Counted from the first letter of the stretch, positions 1 through 8,375 are shown. The stretch is DNA of 16,381 bases from Candidatus Onthomorpha intestinigallinarum (GCA_019114015.1 DXGG01000152.1:1-16381), one strand, 5' to 3'. Translations and numbers: made by a program. Notes: generated by a model from the letters alone, not told the origin.

Positions 1-70
1 GAAAAAAACGAATTCAGAAAAGAGAAAATCGAAACGGCGTTCTGATTTTGGTTGTTCGTGACACATTTAT

Positions 71-101
71 TTTGCAGTTACGAAATGAAGTTATAATTTT
101 G
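71..101 (+). promoter_or_regulatory. Bacteroidota-type promoter of the kor operon
   Basis: TTTG at 71-74 is followed by exactly 19 bases and then TAATTTTG at 94-101. This is a full match to the Bacteroidota primary sigma factor consensus TTTG-N19-TAnnTTTG. Transcription would start near 107, leaving a leader of about 50 bases before korD at 158. It is the only promoter I see upstream of the four kor genes, which fits a single transcript ending at the terminator at 2867-2898. Confidence 0.8.
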
Positions 102-157
102 GGGTTCAAAAAGGAATCAAAACAAATAGTATTTATTCATTAAAAACTTAAAGAGCA

Positions 158-376
158 ATGGCAATAAAAGGAGCAATTGTAATTGATACGGAGCGTTGCA
201 AGGGTTGTTCGGTATGTGTCGGAGCATGCCCCAACCAGGTTATCGCCCTATCGAAGAATGTAAATGGCAAGGGTTACAACTATGCCGAGGCAACAAAGGA
301 TGATTGCATTGGCTGTGCAAGTTGTGCCATGGTTTGTCCGGATGGTGTAATCACCGTGTACAAAGCTAAGTTATAA
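158..376 (+). CDS. korD: 2-oxoacid:ferredoxin oxidoreductase, delta (ferredoxin-like) subunit
   Basis: This 72-residue protein is a two-cluster 4Fe-4S ferredoxin. Cysteines 14, 17, 20 and 24 (CxxCxxCxxxCP) and 50, 53, 56 and 60 (the same pattern) can bind two cubane clusters. It is the first gene of the operon, 20 bases before the alpha subunit. In this enzyme family such a subunit passes electrons from the thiamine-diphosphate site of the beta subunit to free ferredoxin. The protein is cytoplasmic, has no signal peptide, and has the usual length for this subunit. The promoter at 71-101 lies about 55 bases upstream. The name korD follows the operon. The alpha subunit resembles VorB-type proteins, so vorD-like would be equally defensible. 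Confidence 0.9.
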   Translation: MAIKGAIVIDTERCKGCSVCVGACPNQVIALSKNVNGKGYNYAEATKDDCIGCASCAMVCPDGVITVYKAKL

Positions 377-396
377 ACGATTAAACTAAAATAGAA

Positions 397-1482
397 ATGG
401 CAAAAGAGCTAAAATTAATGAAGGGTAACGAAGCGATTGCAGAGGCAGCGATTCGTTCAGGCTGTGACGGATACTTTGGTTATCCCATCACTCCGCAATC
501 CGAAGTTATGGAGCACCTTATGTTGGAAAAGCCTTGGGAAAAGACGGGTATGGTGGTTTTGCAGGCCGAAAGCGAGATTGCATCCATCAACATGGTTTAC
601 GGAGGCGCAGGAACAGGCAAGAAGGTAATGACGTCATCTTCTTCACCTGGAATAAGTTTGATGCAGGAAGGTCTGACATATCTTGCGGGAGCCGAACTTC
701 CATGTCTGGTTGTAAACGTTGTCAGAGGAGGTCCCGGATTGGGAACGATACAGCCTTCGCAGGCCGACTACTTCCAGGCAACCAAGGGCGGCGGACACGG
801 AGACTACCAAATGTATGTATTGGCACCGGCTTCGGTTCAGGAAATGTATGATTTCGTTTTCGACGCATGGGACATAGCATTCAAATATCGTACTCCGGTA
901 ATGATTTTGTCTGACGGAGCAATAGGACAGGTTATGGAGAAGCTTTATGTAGGCGACTACGTTCCTCGTTGGACTGACGAACAGATAGCCGAAAAGGCTC
1001 CTTGGGCAGCATTCGGAAAACCTGCATACAGAGATCACAACATAATCACATCATTGGAATTGGATTCAGCAAAGCAGGAGGCTCACAACCATCATCTTCA
1101 GGCAAAGTACAGACAGATGGAAAGAGAGGATGTACGTTTTGAAGCATTGGACACTGAAGATGCGGATTATTTGTTGGTTGCTTACGGTTCATCGGCACGT
1201 ATAGCGCAAAAGGCCATGCAGTTGGGAAAAGAGAAAGGCTACAAGATAGGTTTGTTGAGACCTATAACACTGTTCCCTTTCCCTACGAAACAGATAGCTG
1301 AACTTGCATCCAAGGTAAAAGGCATATTGTCTGTGGAGATGAGTGCAGGACAAATGGTCATGGACGTAAAATTGGCAGCTGAAAACAAATGTAAGGTAGA
1401 ACACTTCGGACGTTACGGCGGAATAATACCTACACCTCATGAAGTGTTGGAAGCATTGGAAAATCAAATCATTAAAGGTTAA
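397..1482 (+). CDS. vorB: 2-oxoacid:ferredoxin oxidoreductase, alpha subunit (VorB/KorA type)
   Basis: This 361-residue subunit carries the pyrimidine-binding part of the thiamine-diphosphate site and, C-terminal to it, a transketolase-C-like domain. The N-terminus has the family signature with YPITPQSE at residues 29-36, followed by a glycine-rich stretch with SSSSPG, then GGPGLGT. With the beta and gamma subunits it decarboxylates a 2-oxoacid to acyl-CoA and reduces ferredoxin. It resembles the short single-domain alpha subunits usually named VorB (2-ketoisovalerate) in Bacteroidota, but related proteins are called KorA (2-oxoglutarate), and substrate cannot be decided from sequence alone. 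It lies 20 bases after korD and 5 bases before korB. Leucine codons are mostly TTG, which contrasts with the helicase gene further on. Confidence 0.9.
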   Translation: MAKELKLMKGNEAIAEAAIRSGCDGYFGYPITPQSEVMEHLMLEKPWEKTGMVVLQAESEIASINMVYGGAGTGKKVMTSSSSPGISLMQEGLTYLAGAELPCLVVNVVRGGPGLGTIQPSQADYFQATKGGGHGDYQMYVLAPASVQEMYDFVFDAWDIAFKYRTPVMILSDGAIGQVMEKLYVGDYVPRWTDEQIAEKAPWAAFGKPAYRDHNIITSLELDSAKQEAHNHHLQAKYRQMEREDVRFEALDTEDADYLLVAYGSSARIAQKAMQLGKEKGYKIGLLRPITLFPFPTKQIAELASKVKGILSVEMSAGQMVMDVKLAAENKCKVEHFGRYGGIIPTPHEVLEALENQIIKG

Positions 1483-1487
1483 GAGTT

Positions 1488-2264
1488 ATGTTTAATCCAG
1501 ATATAATAAAGCCAGAGAATCTGGTTTACAAGAGAACGAACGTGCTTACGGATGCGGTGATGCACTATTGTCCTGGTTGCGGACACGGAACAATTCACCG
1601 TATCATAGCCGAAGTTATAGAAGAAATGGGCATACAGGACAAGGCGATATGCATAGCGCCTGTCGGATGTTCGGTATTGGCCTACAATTATTTCAATGTC
1701 GATTCGTTGGGAGCGGCTCACGGAAGGGCTCCTGCGATTGCCTCTGCGATACAACGTCTTCATCCGAATCATCACACGTTCACGTATCAGGGAGACGGAG
1801 ACTTGGCGGCAATAGGAACAGGTGAGACGATACACGCCTGCAACCGTGGAGAGAACATTGTCATCATATTCGTCAACAACGGTATTTACGGTATGACCGG
1901 AGGACAAATGGCTCCTACCACGCTGTTGGGTATGAAGACTGCAACTACTCCATACGGAAGATGTGTGGAATTGAACGGATATCCTTTGCAGATAACCGAA
2001 CTGTTGGCCGATTTGCCGGGTACTTATTATGTTACCCGTCAGTCTGTTCAAACACCTGCAGCAGTAAGGAAAGCCAAGAAAGCAATCCGTCAGGCATTTG
2101 AGAATCAGAAGAATCACAAGGGAACATCATTTGTGGAGATTCTTTCCAACTGCAACTCGGGATGGAAGAAAACCCCTGTTGAAGCCAACAAGTGGATGGA
2201 AGAGAACATGATGGCCAAGTATGTTCCGGGCGACATAAAGGTTGACGGAGTAAAGGTAAGATAG
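1488..2264 (+). CDS. korB: 2-oxoacid:ferredoxin oxidoreductase, beta subunit (thiamine-diphosphate binding)
   Basis: This 258-residue subunit binds the diphosphate of thiamine diphosphate. The signature GDGD at residues 102-105, followed about 25 residues later by NN at 130-131 and GMTGGQ, is the metal/diphosphate motif of this enzyme class. The N-terminal CPGCGHG at 28-34 and a further Cys at 61 in PVGCS are typical of KorB/VorA proteins. It provides the decarboxylating half of the active site together with the alpha subunit encoded 5 bases upstream. The gamma subunit follows after 25 bases. The length is usual for the family, which lacks the extra domains of the single-chain pyruvate:ferredoxin oxidoreductases. 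Confidence 0.9.
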   Translation: MFNPDIIKPENLVYKRTNVLTDAVMHYCPGCGHGTIHRIIAEVIEEMGIQDKAICIAPVGCSVLAYNYFNVDSLGAAHGRAPAIASAIQRLHPNHHTFTYQGDGDLAAIGTGETIHACNRGENIVIIFVNNGIYGMTGGQMAPTTLLGMKTATTPYGRCVELNGYPLQITELLADLPGTYYVTRQSVQTPAAVRKAKKAIRQAFENQKNHKGTSFVEILSNCNSGWKKTPVEANKWMEENMMAKYVPGDIKVDGVKVR

Positions 2265-2289
2265 TACAAACCTATAAAGAGTAAAGAAA

Positions 2290-2841
2290 ATGACAGAAGA
2301 AATAATCATAGCGGGCTTTGGAGGACAGGGCGTTTTGTCAATGGGCAAGATATTGGCCTATTCCGGAGCGATGCAAGACAAGGAGGTAAGCTGGATGCCG
2401 TCTTACGGACCTGAAATGCGTGGTGGTACTGCGAATGTGTCTGTTATCATCTCGGATGAGAGAATATCCTCTCCTATCATCAGCCAGTTCGACACGGCAA
2501 TAATACTTAACCAGCAATCATTGGACAAGTTTGAACATTCGGTTAAGCCGGGCGGTGTTCTATTGTACGACCCTAACGGAATAATACACCCTCCTACAAG
2601 GACGGACATAAACATCTACAAGGTTGCGGCAACAGAAAAGAGTGCGGAACTTGGAATGTCCAAAGTATTCAACATGATTGTATTGGGAGCGTTCTTGAAG
2701 GTAAAACCGGTAGTAACCGAGGAGTTCATAGAAAAGGGACTTCAAAAGTCTTTGCCTGAAAGACATCACAAGTTGATACCTGCCAACCTTGAAGCGGTTC
2801 AAACAGGCAAGAGTCTGGTTGAGACTGTTCACAAGTTGTAA
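2290..2841 (+). CDS. korC: 2-oxoacid:ferredoxin oxidoreductase, gamma subunit
   Basis: This 183-residue protein has the Rossmann-like start of the gamma family, with GFGGQG at residues 9-14 and SYGPEMRGG at 38-46. The gamma domain is thought to bind coenzyme A and complete the acyl transfer after decarboxylation. It is the last gene of the korD-A-B-C operon, 25 bases after korB, and is followed about 25 bases later by an intrinsic terminator. With all four subunits intact the enzyme should be functional. In an anaerobe it supplies succinyl-CoA or branched acyl-CoA, or can run reductively to make 2-oxoacids from acyl-CoA and carbon dioxide. Confidence 0.9.
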   Translation: MTEEIIIAGFGGQGVLSMGKILAYSGAMQDKEVSWMPSYGPEMRGGTANVSVIISDERISSPIISQFDTAIILNQQSLDKFEHSVKPGGVLLYDPNGIIHPPTRTDINIYKVAATEKSAELGMSKVFNMIVLGAFLKVKPVVTEEFIEKGLQKSLPERHHKLIPANLEAVQTGKSLVETVHKL

Positions 2842-2866
2842 GATATAAACTTCGACAAACGATATG

Positions 2867-2898
2867 AAAAGCATAAGTCCAAGGGCTTATGCTTTTTT
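2867..2898 (+). terminator. Intrinsic terminator of the kor operon
   Basis: GCATAAG at 2871-2877 pairs perfectly with CTTATGC at 2886-2892 around an 8-base loop, followed by a run of six T. The preceding AAAA can pair with the first Ts and extend the stem. It sits 25 bases after the korC stop and ends the kor transcript before the helicase gene. Confidence 0.85.
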
Positions 2899-2950
2899 GT
2901 GTCCTGCCCAGTGATAAAAAAAGCCTGGGACAATCTCCGTAAACCGGCCG

Positions 2951-2959
2951 CTGAAATAT
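2951..2959 (+). repeat. Left copy of a 9-base direct repeat flanking the helicase gene
   Basis: CTGAAATAT occurs here and again at 5831-5839. Both copies are followed within a few bases by an A-run ending in GG. The two copies bracket the helicase promoter and coding region. This could be a target-site duplication or an old recombination scar, but an AT-rich 9-mer can recur by chance. Confidence 0.3.
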
Positions 2960-2971
2960 CTGAAAAAGGTT

Positions 2972-2979
2972 TACCTTTG
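2972..2979 (+). promoter_or_regulatory. Probable promoter -7 element of the helicase gene
   Basis: TACCTTTG matches the Bacteroidota -7 consensus TAnnTTTG. There is no TTTG at the expected upstream distance (2949-2952 reads GCCGCT around that point), so the -33 element is poor or absent. Transcription would start near 2986, about 30 bases before the ATG at 3017. The same eight bases occur as the -7 element of porP. Confidence 0.5.
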
Positions 2980-3016
2980 CCCTACGTTATGACAGAATTG
3001 ATGTAAACGTTCCATT

Positions 3017-5731
3017 ATGAACCCTCGTCAATATATGATTGTAGACCTGGAAAGACAGGACAAAAGAAGGATGTTTGTAACCGAACAGGTCACCTTTATC
3101 AACAAAAACACAAACGGCCTTCTGAGCGTACGCTTTTCGTCATCGCCCCGCGTGTTCAACTACAACCCGTCCCGACTGCTTTGTCTGAAAAATCCCGAGA
3201 CAATTGATCTTGGGCAGAAAGGACTGTACATTGACAACAGACGCATTCATAATGTGGCCGAGCTACTGCGGTTTACGGATGGACCTTACACATTCTATCA
3301 TGTCACCTATGCCGACGGGCACCATGAGAATCTTGAGGGAAAAAATGTCTACATCACCCGCACACCGATTGACATAAACGGCGGTTCTACATGGGAATAT
3401 CTCTGCAAGCTGGCTGCCGAAACGGGACTGCTGAGCGAGCAGGACGAGAACATCCTGTCCAAACAGTATGAAATGGTGGATTTGAAGCGTGACAATGTTC
3501 CCCTGGCCCAATATTTGGGTGAGAGGACGAAGATCGCCACTTGTCTTATTCCACGCCAAGTGTATTATCCTTTCGGATGCAATGCGAGCCAGAAAACGGC
3601 CGTTGAAGCCGCCCTGACTCATCAAGTAAGTATTATTCAGGGGCCTCCCGGAACCGGCAAGACGCAGACGATTCTGAACATCGTCGCCAATCTGCTCATG
3701 AATGGCAAAACAGTACTGGTGGTATCAAACAACAATTCTGCCGTGGACAATGTGGCAGAGAAACTTTCAGGCGAAGGACTTGATTTCATTGTTGCCAAGC
3801 TGGGTAGTGTGGAGAATAAGAAAGCGTTCATTGACAGTCAGAAGGAACGTCCCGAGATGTCCGCTTGGATTCTCGAGCAGGAGTCCTGCGTGAGAAAGCT
3901 GGCAAAAGATGCGCTTCAATGCGTCTCTAAGGGATTTGATGTGCAGTTGCGGCAGGCCCGACTGAAAGCCGAACTTGATGCGCTATTGATTGAATCGAAA
4001 TATAACCAGTTGCTGGAATCCGGACATAGGGAAGACAAACGTTTGAAGGGCAAACCGTCTGCCAGGCTCATGAAATTACTGTACGCCTACAAGATTATGT
4101 CAGAGAACGGACATAAGCCGGGCTCCCTCTTCAGATTGAGATGGGCTTTTGCGTTAGGCATAAAGATGCTGAGCTTCTTGGGCAAGGAGACCTCTGATGT
4201 CATATCCGAATTGGAATACGCTTATTACTGCTCCAAGAAGGATGAAATGGAAAAGGAACTGAAGGAGATAGAATCGGAATTGCAAGAAGCAGATATATCC
4301 AAAAGCGTTGAAACTCTGCGTTCCTCTTCATTGATGATATTGAAGAACCATATGGCCCGGCGATATGGCAAAGGTACGAGAAAGAAGTTTGATGTCTATG
4401 ATATAAAGTACCGGACGCAAGCCTTCCTGAAGGAATATCCGCTTGTGCTCAGCACTACCTACTGCGCCAAAAGCTGTATCAGCGAGGATATGGTGTTTGA
4501 CTATGCCATCATGGACGAGGCTTCACAGGTGGACATAAAAACAGGTGCATTGGCTCTTTCCTGCGCGATGAATGCGGTAATTGTCGGCGACGACAAACAG
4601 TTGCCCAATGTGGTAAGCCGTGAAGAGGCTCTTGCACTGAATGCCATACGGACAAACTGTCAGGTGGATGAACGATATGATGCCGCAAGTCACAGTTTCC
4701 TGCAATCGTGTTTGGAAGTCTTCAGGAATGCACCGGTGACATTGCTTCGGGAGCATTACCGTTGCCATCCCAAAATCATCGAATTCTGCAACCGACGTTT
4801 CTACAACGGCGAACTTATTGCCATGACCAAAGACAAACACGAAGATAAGGTGTTGCAGCTTATTCAGACGGTGCCCGGCAATCACGCACGAGGACATTTC
4901 AACCAGAGGGAAATAGATGTAATAGTCCGGGAGGTACTTCCGCAATGCTCCGAAACGGAAACTATAGGCATTATCACGCCATACCGTTTGCAGGCAGAGG
5001 CCATCAACCGGGCTTTAGGCAAAGACATGGCCAGCACGGTGCATAAGTATCAGGGGCGTGAGTGCGATACTATCATTATGAGCATGGTAGATAACAGTCC
5101 CACAGAATTTTCGGATGATGCCAATCTGCTCAATGTAGCCATTTCCCGTGCCAAGAAACATCTTTATGTGGTTGCAAACGGGAATGAAATGCCGGAGGAT
5201 TCCAACCTCAGTCAGCTAATAAATTATATACGGTTTAACAACTTCGAAGTAAAAAAGAGTAAACTGCATTCGGTTTTCGATTTGCTATACAAACAATACA
5301 CTGCTGAAAGACTGGCTTATCAGTCCAAACATCAGATGATATCGGGGTACCTGTCCGAAAACCTGATTTATGATACCCTGCAAAAGGCAATCAATGATTC
5401 AGGATATACAAATACAGGCGTACTATGTCATTATCCTCTATCACGGCTTGTCGACGACTGGACTCTGCTGGAGATCAATGAGAAATATTTTGCCCGAAGT
5501 CCTTTCTCGCATGTAGATTTTCTTATCTATAACACTCTTACAAAACAGCCTAAATGTGCAATAGAAGTTGACGGTTGGCATTTTCACAAGGATAGCGACG
5601 CGCAGCAATCACGCGATACACTCAAGAACCGAATCCTGGAAAAATTGGGGCTTCATTTAATTCGTATTTCTACCACAGATATAGTGAATGAAGAAATGAT
5701 GATGAATCGAATTTTTGACACAAATAGCTGA
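3017..5731 (+). CDS. UPF1-like superfamily 1 helicase with C-terminal PD-(D/E)XK nuclease-like domain
   Basis: This 904-residue protein has a beta-rich N-terminal region (about 1-180) of no family I recognise, then a superfamily 1 helicase. Walker A is GPPGTGKT (209-216), Walker B DEASQ (500-504), and motif III GDDKQLP (524-530). LREHYRCH (577-584), STVHKYQGRE (673-682) and NVAISRAKK (706-714) complete the motor. A charged, helical insert (about 280-470) lies between motifs I and II. The C-terminus (about 775-890) resembles Vsr/DUF2726-type nucleases: Glu781, Asp834, Glu850-x-Asp852, then Gln864, Arg866-Asp867 and Lys870. Helicase and nuclease probably act together on DNA or RNA. The gene stands alone between two terminators, with its own -7 element. 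Its leucine codons are mostly CTG while neighbours use TTG, which suggests transfer. The architecture recalls helicase-Vsr defence proteins, but a repair role is possible. Confidence 0.85.
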   Translation: MNPRQYMIVDLERQDKRRMFVTEQVTFINKNTNGLLSVRFSSSPRVFNYNPSRLLCLKNPETIDLGQKGLYIDNRRIHNVAELLRFTDGPYTFYHVTYADGHHENLEGKNVYITRTPIDINGGSTWEYLCKLAAETGLLSEQDENILSKQYEMVDLKRDNVPLAQYLGERTKIATCLIPRQVYYPFGCNASQKTAVEAALTHQVSIIQGPPGTGKTQTILNIVANLLMNGKTVLVVSNNNSAVDNVAEKLSGEGLDFIVAKLGSVENKKAFIDSQKERPEMSAWILEQESCVRKLAKDALQCVSKGFDVQLRQARLKAELDALLIESKYNQLLESGHREDKRLKGKPSARLMKLLYAYKIMSENGHKPGSLFRLRWAFALGIKMLSFLGKETSDVISELEYAYYCSKKDEMEKELKEIESELQEADISKSVETLRSSSLMILKNHMARRYGKGTRKKFDVYDIKYRTQAFLKEYPLVLSTTYCAKSCISEDMVFDYAIMDEASQVDIKTGALALSCAMNAVIVGDDKQLPNVVSREEALALNAIRTNCQVDERYDAASHSFLQSCLEVFRNAPVTLLREHYRCHPKIIEFCNRRFYNGELIAMTKDKHEDKVLQLIQTVPGNHARGHFNQREIDVIVREVLPQCSETETIGIITPYRLQAEAINRALGKDMASTVHKYQGRECDTIIMSMVDNSPTEFSDDANLLNVAISRAKKHLYVVANGNEMPEDSNLSQLINYIRFNNFEVKKSKLHSVFDLLYKQYTAERLAYQSKHQMISGYLSENLIYDTLQKAINDSGYTNTGVLCHYPLSRLVDDWTLLEINEKYFARSPFSHVDFLIYNTLTKQPKCAIEVDGWHFHKDSDAQQSRDTLKNRILEKLGLHLIRISTTDIVNEEMMMNRIFDTNS

Positions 5732-5830
5732 AAAGAAATATGATTTGATCAACAACAGACCAAACATTTGCAAGTTGAATGATAGATTAGGGAAAGAAGC
5801 ATTCCCGGCAGAGTCAAGAAAACACAATCA

Positions 5831-5839
5831 CTGAAATAT
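5831..5839 (+). repeat. Right copy of a 9-base direct repeat flanking the helicase gene
   Basis: CTGAAATAT is identical to 2951-2959 and lies about 100 bases after the helicase stop, just before the poly-A that forms the tail of the porN terminator. See the left copy for the interpretation and its weakness. Confidence 0.3.
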
Positions 5840-5840
5840 T

Positions 5841-5874
5841 AAAAAAAAGGAGAGAAATCATCAGACTTCTCTCC
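5841..5874 (-). terminator. Intrinsic terminator of the por operon
   Basis: GGAGAGAA at 5849-5856 pairs perfectly with TTCTCTCC at 5867-5874 around a 10-base loop. Eight As at 5841-5848 become an eight-U tail on the - strand transcript. This lies 27 bases after the porN stop. There is no T-run on the + strand side, so it should end only the por transcript efficiently. Confidence 0.85.
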
Positions 5875-5900
5875 TTCTCAAAAACATGAAAACAAAATGT

Positions 5901-6770
5901 TTAATATTCCCACATATCTTCTTCCATATTGAACAAATAGTCCTCTATTCTTGCAGACTCTGCCAAAGCGTCCGCTCCTGCCGCATATTCCTCTATTCTT
6001 CTGCCAAATACAGTCGTTTCTCTGATGACATAACTTGAGAAGATTCTCTTCCTGAATACATCATCATAAGAAGGACGCATTCTGTCGTTTTTGAAGTTGT
6101 ACACTTCACTATTTGCCAACAATTCTCTAACCTCAGGGTCATTATATCTTATCCAGCACAAAGGCATAGGCATAGGAGTAGAACCGTCACCCTTATCAAG
6201 ATAATAAATCAAGGCGAATCCTATTATTCTAACATCCTCAACCGTTCTGTTCTTGTCCAAAAACCAATCCTCCTTTATTCTCAACTGTTTTACATCCTCG
6301 GGAGCCAAAGACAAATATATCGTGGTATCTTTTTCCTGTTCCATACCGTCCTGATCGTAAACTATCAATGTCTCCTGTCTAGGAGGAATAAGACTTGCTT
6401 TCTGTTCCGCCCAATTTATTTCATTTTCAAACATGTCGTTGTCGAATGCTCTGATACGACCTTCCAACAATGCCTCATCCAATATCGTATAAAGATTCTT
6501 CCTGCCTTGATCCGGAGTAACAGGATAATAAAATACCTGATTCATCTTTTCCCTGAAATCTATAACTCTCCAAACTCTGTGAGCCCAGATAACATCAGCC
6601 TCTCTTATATAAGGATATTCAAAAGGTTTTTTACCGTTTTCATACATTTCGGATTCCTTGACATAGAAGCCGTCCAAAGAGCCTTCCTCGTCATCCTCCA
6701 TAACCTGAGCATAAGACACAATGCTTAAACTCATATACAAAGCAAATGCTATAAAACCTATTTTTTTCAT
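5901..6770 (-). CDS. porN: Type IX secretion system ring protein PorN/GldN
   Basis: This 289-residue periplasmic protein has a signal peptide (about residues 1-21, ending SYA before Gln22). It matches the GldN/PorN family: an acidic start, repeated conserved Trp residues (AHRVWRVID, WAEQKA, CWIRYND) and the C-terminal RKRIFSSYVIRETTVFGR-like region. In characterised systems PorN forms a large ring with the lipoprotein PorK beneath the outer membrane and is the docking partner for the PorM motor shaft. It is the last gene of porP-K-L-M-N, 15 bases after porM, and is followed by a strong terminator. The length is near the usual 290-360. The tail is acidic and aromatic (MEEDMWEY). Confidence 0.9.
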   Translation of the reverse strand: MKKIGFIAFALYMSLSIVSYAQVMEDDEEGSLDGFYVKESEMYENGKKPFEYPYIREADVIWAHRVWRVIDFREKMNQVFYYPVTPDQGRKNLYTILDEALLEGRIRAFDNDMFENEINWAEQKASLIPPRQETLIVYDQDGMEQEKDTTIYLSLAPEDVKQLRIKEDWFLDKNRTVEDVRIIGFALIYYLDKGDGSTPMPMPLCWIRYNDPEVRELLANSEVYNFKNDRMRPSYDDVFRKRIFSSYVIRETTVFGRRIEEYAAGADALAESARIEDYLFNMEEDMWEY

Positions 6771-6785
6771 ATGACTTTGTTTTTT

Positions 6786-8375
6786 CTATTGTATGGTAAA
6801 TATCATCTGAGAATTACTTACGTTCTTCTCTCCATCAGGTCCTTTTGCTCTGATGTTTTCTATATATATCTTGTTACCTCTTCTCAACTTCTGAATCTTA
6901 GCCAACATTTCCGGAGTAAAACGACTACTATTGGATTGAATAGGAGCTTCAGCATCTCCGCCTGTATTGAACGACATTACAAACGATGTAACTGTATAAC
7001 GAACAGGAAAATCGAATCCTTCCATGGATACCCTTAATCCGCCCTGAGCCAACAACGATTCCTTAGGTATTCTACCCCCTTCGTAATTACCGACTTTTGC
7101 GGTAGGTTTAGGTATGGTCTTTACACGATAATCCATCGAACCCATATTCATTTTCTTGCCGCCGACAACTGCAGCAACGCTGATAACCGACTTGCCCGGT
7201 TTGGTTACTGTGGCAACGTATTCACCATCCTTAACCTTTCTCAACGTTCCGTTAGTCATACTTGCCTCTATATCCTTTGAATTGGCTCCCGGAACGGAAA
7301 TAGATATAGGATTGTCAACACCTATGTACAAAACGTTCATCTGTGTTGCAGATATAGTCGCAGAAGGAGCTGCCACGAAATATTCTCCTTCAAATTCATA
7401 AGGCACCTCACCTGATTCTTTCTTGACAAACAACGTACCTTTGTATTTCTGAGGACCCAATGCATTGGCACCGAATTTCAATTTCAACATACCGGAGTCT
7501 CCAATCATACTGTTACCTCTGACCTCTCCTCTCAATTCACTCCTGGAGTCATAAGCGGCAACAATAACATCAGCTTCGTACTGTCCTCCCTGTATTATGT
7601 AATTCGATTTGGGAATAACCTTGGCGACAACAGTATTGAATTTAAAGTCTTCGGCAGATACTGCGGAATACAAATGATTGATTATGTCTATCTCCGCATT
7701 TTGTATCTCTGACTTGAACTTGTTAAGCAATACCAAATCCGCCAATGTAATGGTCTGATAGAAGTTATACATTTGCCAGTTGACCTCCTGTCCGGCTTTG
7801 TTCTTAAACGGTCCTTTCGTATTTATCTGAATATTTTTCAACTGCTTGGACGCAGGACCAGAAACATAAGTCAACATATCTGCCTGGTAAGCGTCTATTT
7901 TCTTTTTCAGTTCTATTGCCTTACCCGAAGAGCCATCTTCAGACTGACCTATGAAAAAACGCGTTGGTGAAGAATACTCATCTTTCTTTTGAACTGCCTC
8001 AAATCCCAAAGAATCCAACAATCTTTTAGCCTCCTTCACACCTCCCGGAGTTCCTTCCACTGCGACAAACAATTCATATTTCATGTTGTCGATATAATCC
8101 ACTATCTCTTTCGTCTTAGTTCTCACCTCTTGTGCCTTTGCCCAATTCTCTCCGACTTTACCAGGATCCTGTTTATAAGCATTCTCAAAAACATTGTAAG
8201 TACTTTCAGCCTTACCCTTAAGCAATTTATTCGTCACCTCAATACTGTCTCCCACCGTGACAAACGCCTGCAGAATCTCCGCTGACACATTCAATGCCAA
8301 CATCGCAGTGTACACCAAGTACATCATGGAAATCATTCGTTGCCGCGGCGTTTCGGGACAATTTGTAGCACCCAT
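6786..8375 (-). CDS. porM: Type IX secretion / gliding motor shaft protein PorM/GldM
   Basis: This 529-residue protein has a short cytoplasmic start with PETPRQRM, one transmembrane helix (about 14-35, ending LNVSAEIL) and a long periplasmic part. That organisation is diagnostic of GldM/PorM. The periplasmic region would fold into the four domains known from the family, with an N-terminal helical part (about 36-230) and later beta-rich domains. PorM forms a dimer whose transmembrane helices sit inside the PorL pentamer, and proton flow turns it to drive secretion. It reaches across the periplasm to the PorK/PorN ring. It starts 38 bases after porL and ends 15 bases before porN. No cleavable signal is expected, since the helix is the anchor. 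Confidence 0.93.
   Translation of the reverse strand: MGATNCPETPRQRMISMMYLVYTAMLALNVSAEILQAFVTVGDSIEVTNKLLKGKAESTYNVFENAYKQDPGKVGENWAKAQEVRTKTKEIVDYIDNMKYELFVAVEGTPGGVKEAKRLLDSLGFEAVQKKDEYSSPTRFFIGQSEDGSSGKAIELKKKIDAYQADMLTYVSGPASKQLKNIQINTKGPFKNKAGQEVNWQMYNFYQTITLADLVLLNKFKSEIQNAEIDIINHLYSAVSAEDFKFNTVVAKVIPKSNYIIQGGQYEADVIVAAYDSRSELRGEVRGNSMIGDSGMLKLKFGANALGPQKYKGTLFVKKESGEVPYEFEGEYFVAAPSATISATQMNVLYIGVDNPISISVPGANSKDIEASMTNGTLRKVKDGEYVATVTKPGKSVISVAAVVGGKKMNMGSMDYRVKTIPKPTAKVGNYEGGRIPKESLLAQGGLRVSMEGFDFPVRYTVTSFVMSFNTGGDAEAPIQSNSSRFTPEMLAKIQKLRRGNKIYIENIRAKGPDGEKNVSNSQMIFTIQ

Noticed and set aside
1..45. Open frame ending TGA at 43-45 that could be the C-terminal end of an upstream gene
   Set aside because: Only 14 codons are visible and two other frames are also open here, so there is no support for a gene.
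1479..2117. 212-codon open frame antisense to korB
   Set aside because: It is a shadow of the well-supported korB frame, with a composition rich in Ser, Arg, Tyr and Cys and no recognisable domain.
2900..2932. CCCAG (2907-2911) and CTGGG (2925-2929) hairpin after the kor terminator
   Set aside because: The stem is only 5 bp with a 13-base loop, there is no T-run on either strand, and an alternative pairing is equally good.
2989..3006. Five-codon reading frame ahead of the helicase start, a possible leader peptide
   Set aside because: It is too short to judge, with no regulatory codons and no attenuator hairpin beside it.
4523..4945. 140-codon antisense frame in the helicase gene
   Set aside because: It lies opposite conserved helicase motifs and has no family resemblance.
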